A DNA stretch of 23,140 nt from Methanomassiliicoccaceae archaeon UBA113 (GTDB lineage Archaea; Thermoplasmatota; Thermoplasmata; Methanomassiliicoccales; Methanomethylophilaceae): assembly GCA_002506175.1 (NCBI GenBank), contig DAXB01000019.1:1-23140 (forward strand), read 5' to 3'. The notes under the pieces are model-generated. The model worked only from the letters and a program-made list of their open reading frames with translations. It was not told the origin of the DNA and made no database searches. The position numbers were made by a program, and so were the translations under genes. Below are positions 23,005 to 23,140 of the stretch, piece after piece. Position 1 is the first letter of the stretch. The number at the start of each line of letters is the position of its first letter.

Positions 23005-23140
23005 ATGACAGCTTACAAAGATTCCAGCAACATCGCGGTCGGCGACGGTGTCGTTACCATCCGCGGATGGGCTCAGGACGTCAGGAACATGGGAGGGATA
23101 GCATTCCTCCAGCTTCGTGACAGGTACGGAGTCATCCAGG
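23005..23140 (+). CDS. aspS: Aspartyl-tRNA synthetase, N-terminal fragment
   Basis: The first 45 codons of a gene cut by the window edge. The translated start, with VTIRGWAQDVRNMGG and then IAFLQLRDRYGVIQ, is the anticodon-binding OB-fold of class IIb aminoacyl-tRNA synthetases. The RGW...R..GG..F..LRDR.G..Q pattern best fits aspartyl-tRNA synthetase. Asparaginyl- or lysyl-type enzymes share the fold and cannot be fully excluded from this fragment. It would charge tRNA with aspartate (and, if non-discriminating, tRNA-Asn). ATG 23005 is preceded by a TATA box at leaderless spacing. Confidence 0.8.
   Translation, partial: MTAYKDSSNIAVGDGVVTIRGWAQDVRNMGGIAFLQLRDRYGVIQ

Noticed and set aside
1..23140. 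CRISPR arrays and tRNA or rRNA genes
   Set aside because: I saw no regularly spaced direct repeats and no tRNA cloverleaf or rRNA sequence on either strand by eye; a dedicated tRNA scan would be needed to exclude unusual tRNAs such as pylT.

Overview
The window looks like chromosome from a methanogenic archaeon of the Thermoplasmata, most likely a Methanomassiliicoccales member. The basis is the gene set: archaeal DnaG primase, bifunctional FBP aldolase/phosphatase, archaeal-type triosephosphate isomerase, TATA-box promoters, a methylotrophic corrinoid protein and cobalamin biosynthesis genes. All 17 complete, confidently called genes end in TGA; none ends in TAG or TAA. That matters because this group is known to decode UAG as pyrrolysine. 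The taxon is an inference; no rRNA, pylT or pylS lies in the window.

Layout. 1-945: sparse, with one possible small membrane protein. 946-3587 (minus): a cobyric acid synthase (CbiP/CobQ) with an N-terminal Cys-rich domain, then an overlapping paralogue that lacks the glutaminase half. 3771-4430 (minus): an orphan MtbC/MttC-like corrinoid protein, divergent from a yhaO-yhaN-like pair at 4525-7790 (Mre11/SbcD-type nuclease plus Rad50/SbcC-type ATPase). The ATPase reading frame is interrupted only by two in-frame TAG codons (6336 and 6444), and every motif on both sides is intact. This is the best candidate here for an undescribed pyrrolysine-containing, non-methyltransferase protein. A MITE-like element of about 237 bp, with 20-bp perfect inverted repeats and a 7-bp flanking direct repeat, sits directly behind it.

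8075-11548: a promoter, a long structured leader, dnaG with a large charged insertion, and a Lon-like AAA+ ATPase that has a zinc ribbon but no protease domain. 11647-18613: a membrane/surface block with an EamA transporter, a lipase-like anchored protein, a surface protein with a C-terminal anchor, a GNAT acetyltransferase and an exported phospholipase-D-like protein. 18658-21537: central carbon metabolism (tpiA and fbp in one operon, gpmA divergent). 21675-22932: a divergent NikR-like regulator and ZIP-family metal transporter around a perfect palindrome. 23005 to the end: the start of an aspartyl-tRNA synthetase.

How they fit together: the cobamide genes and corrinoid protein support methyl transfer; YhaO/YhaN and DnaG are DNA-maintenance functions; fbp, tpiA and gpmA serve gluconeogenesis/glycolysis; NikR/ZIP is probably a metal-homeostasis module. 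Gene starts are tight, with ATGA stop/start overlaps at three gene pairs and several promoters placed for leaderless or near-leaderless messages.
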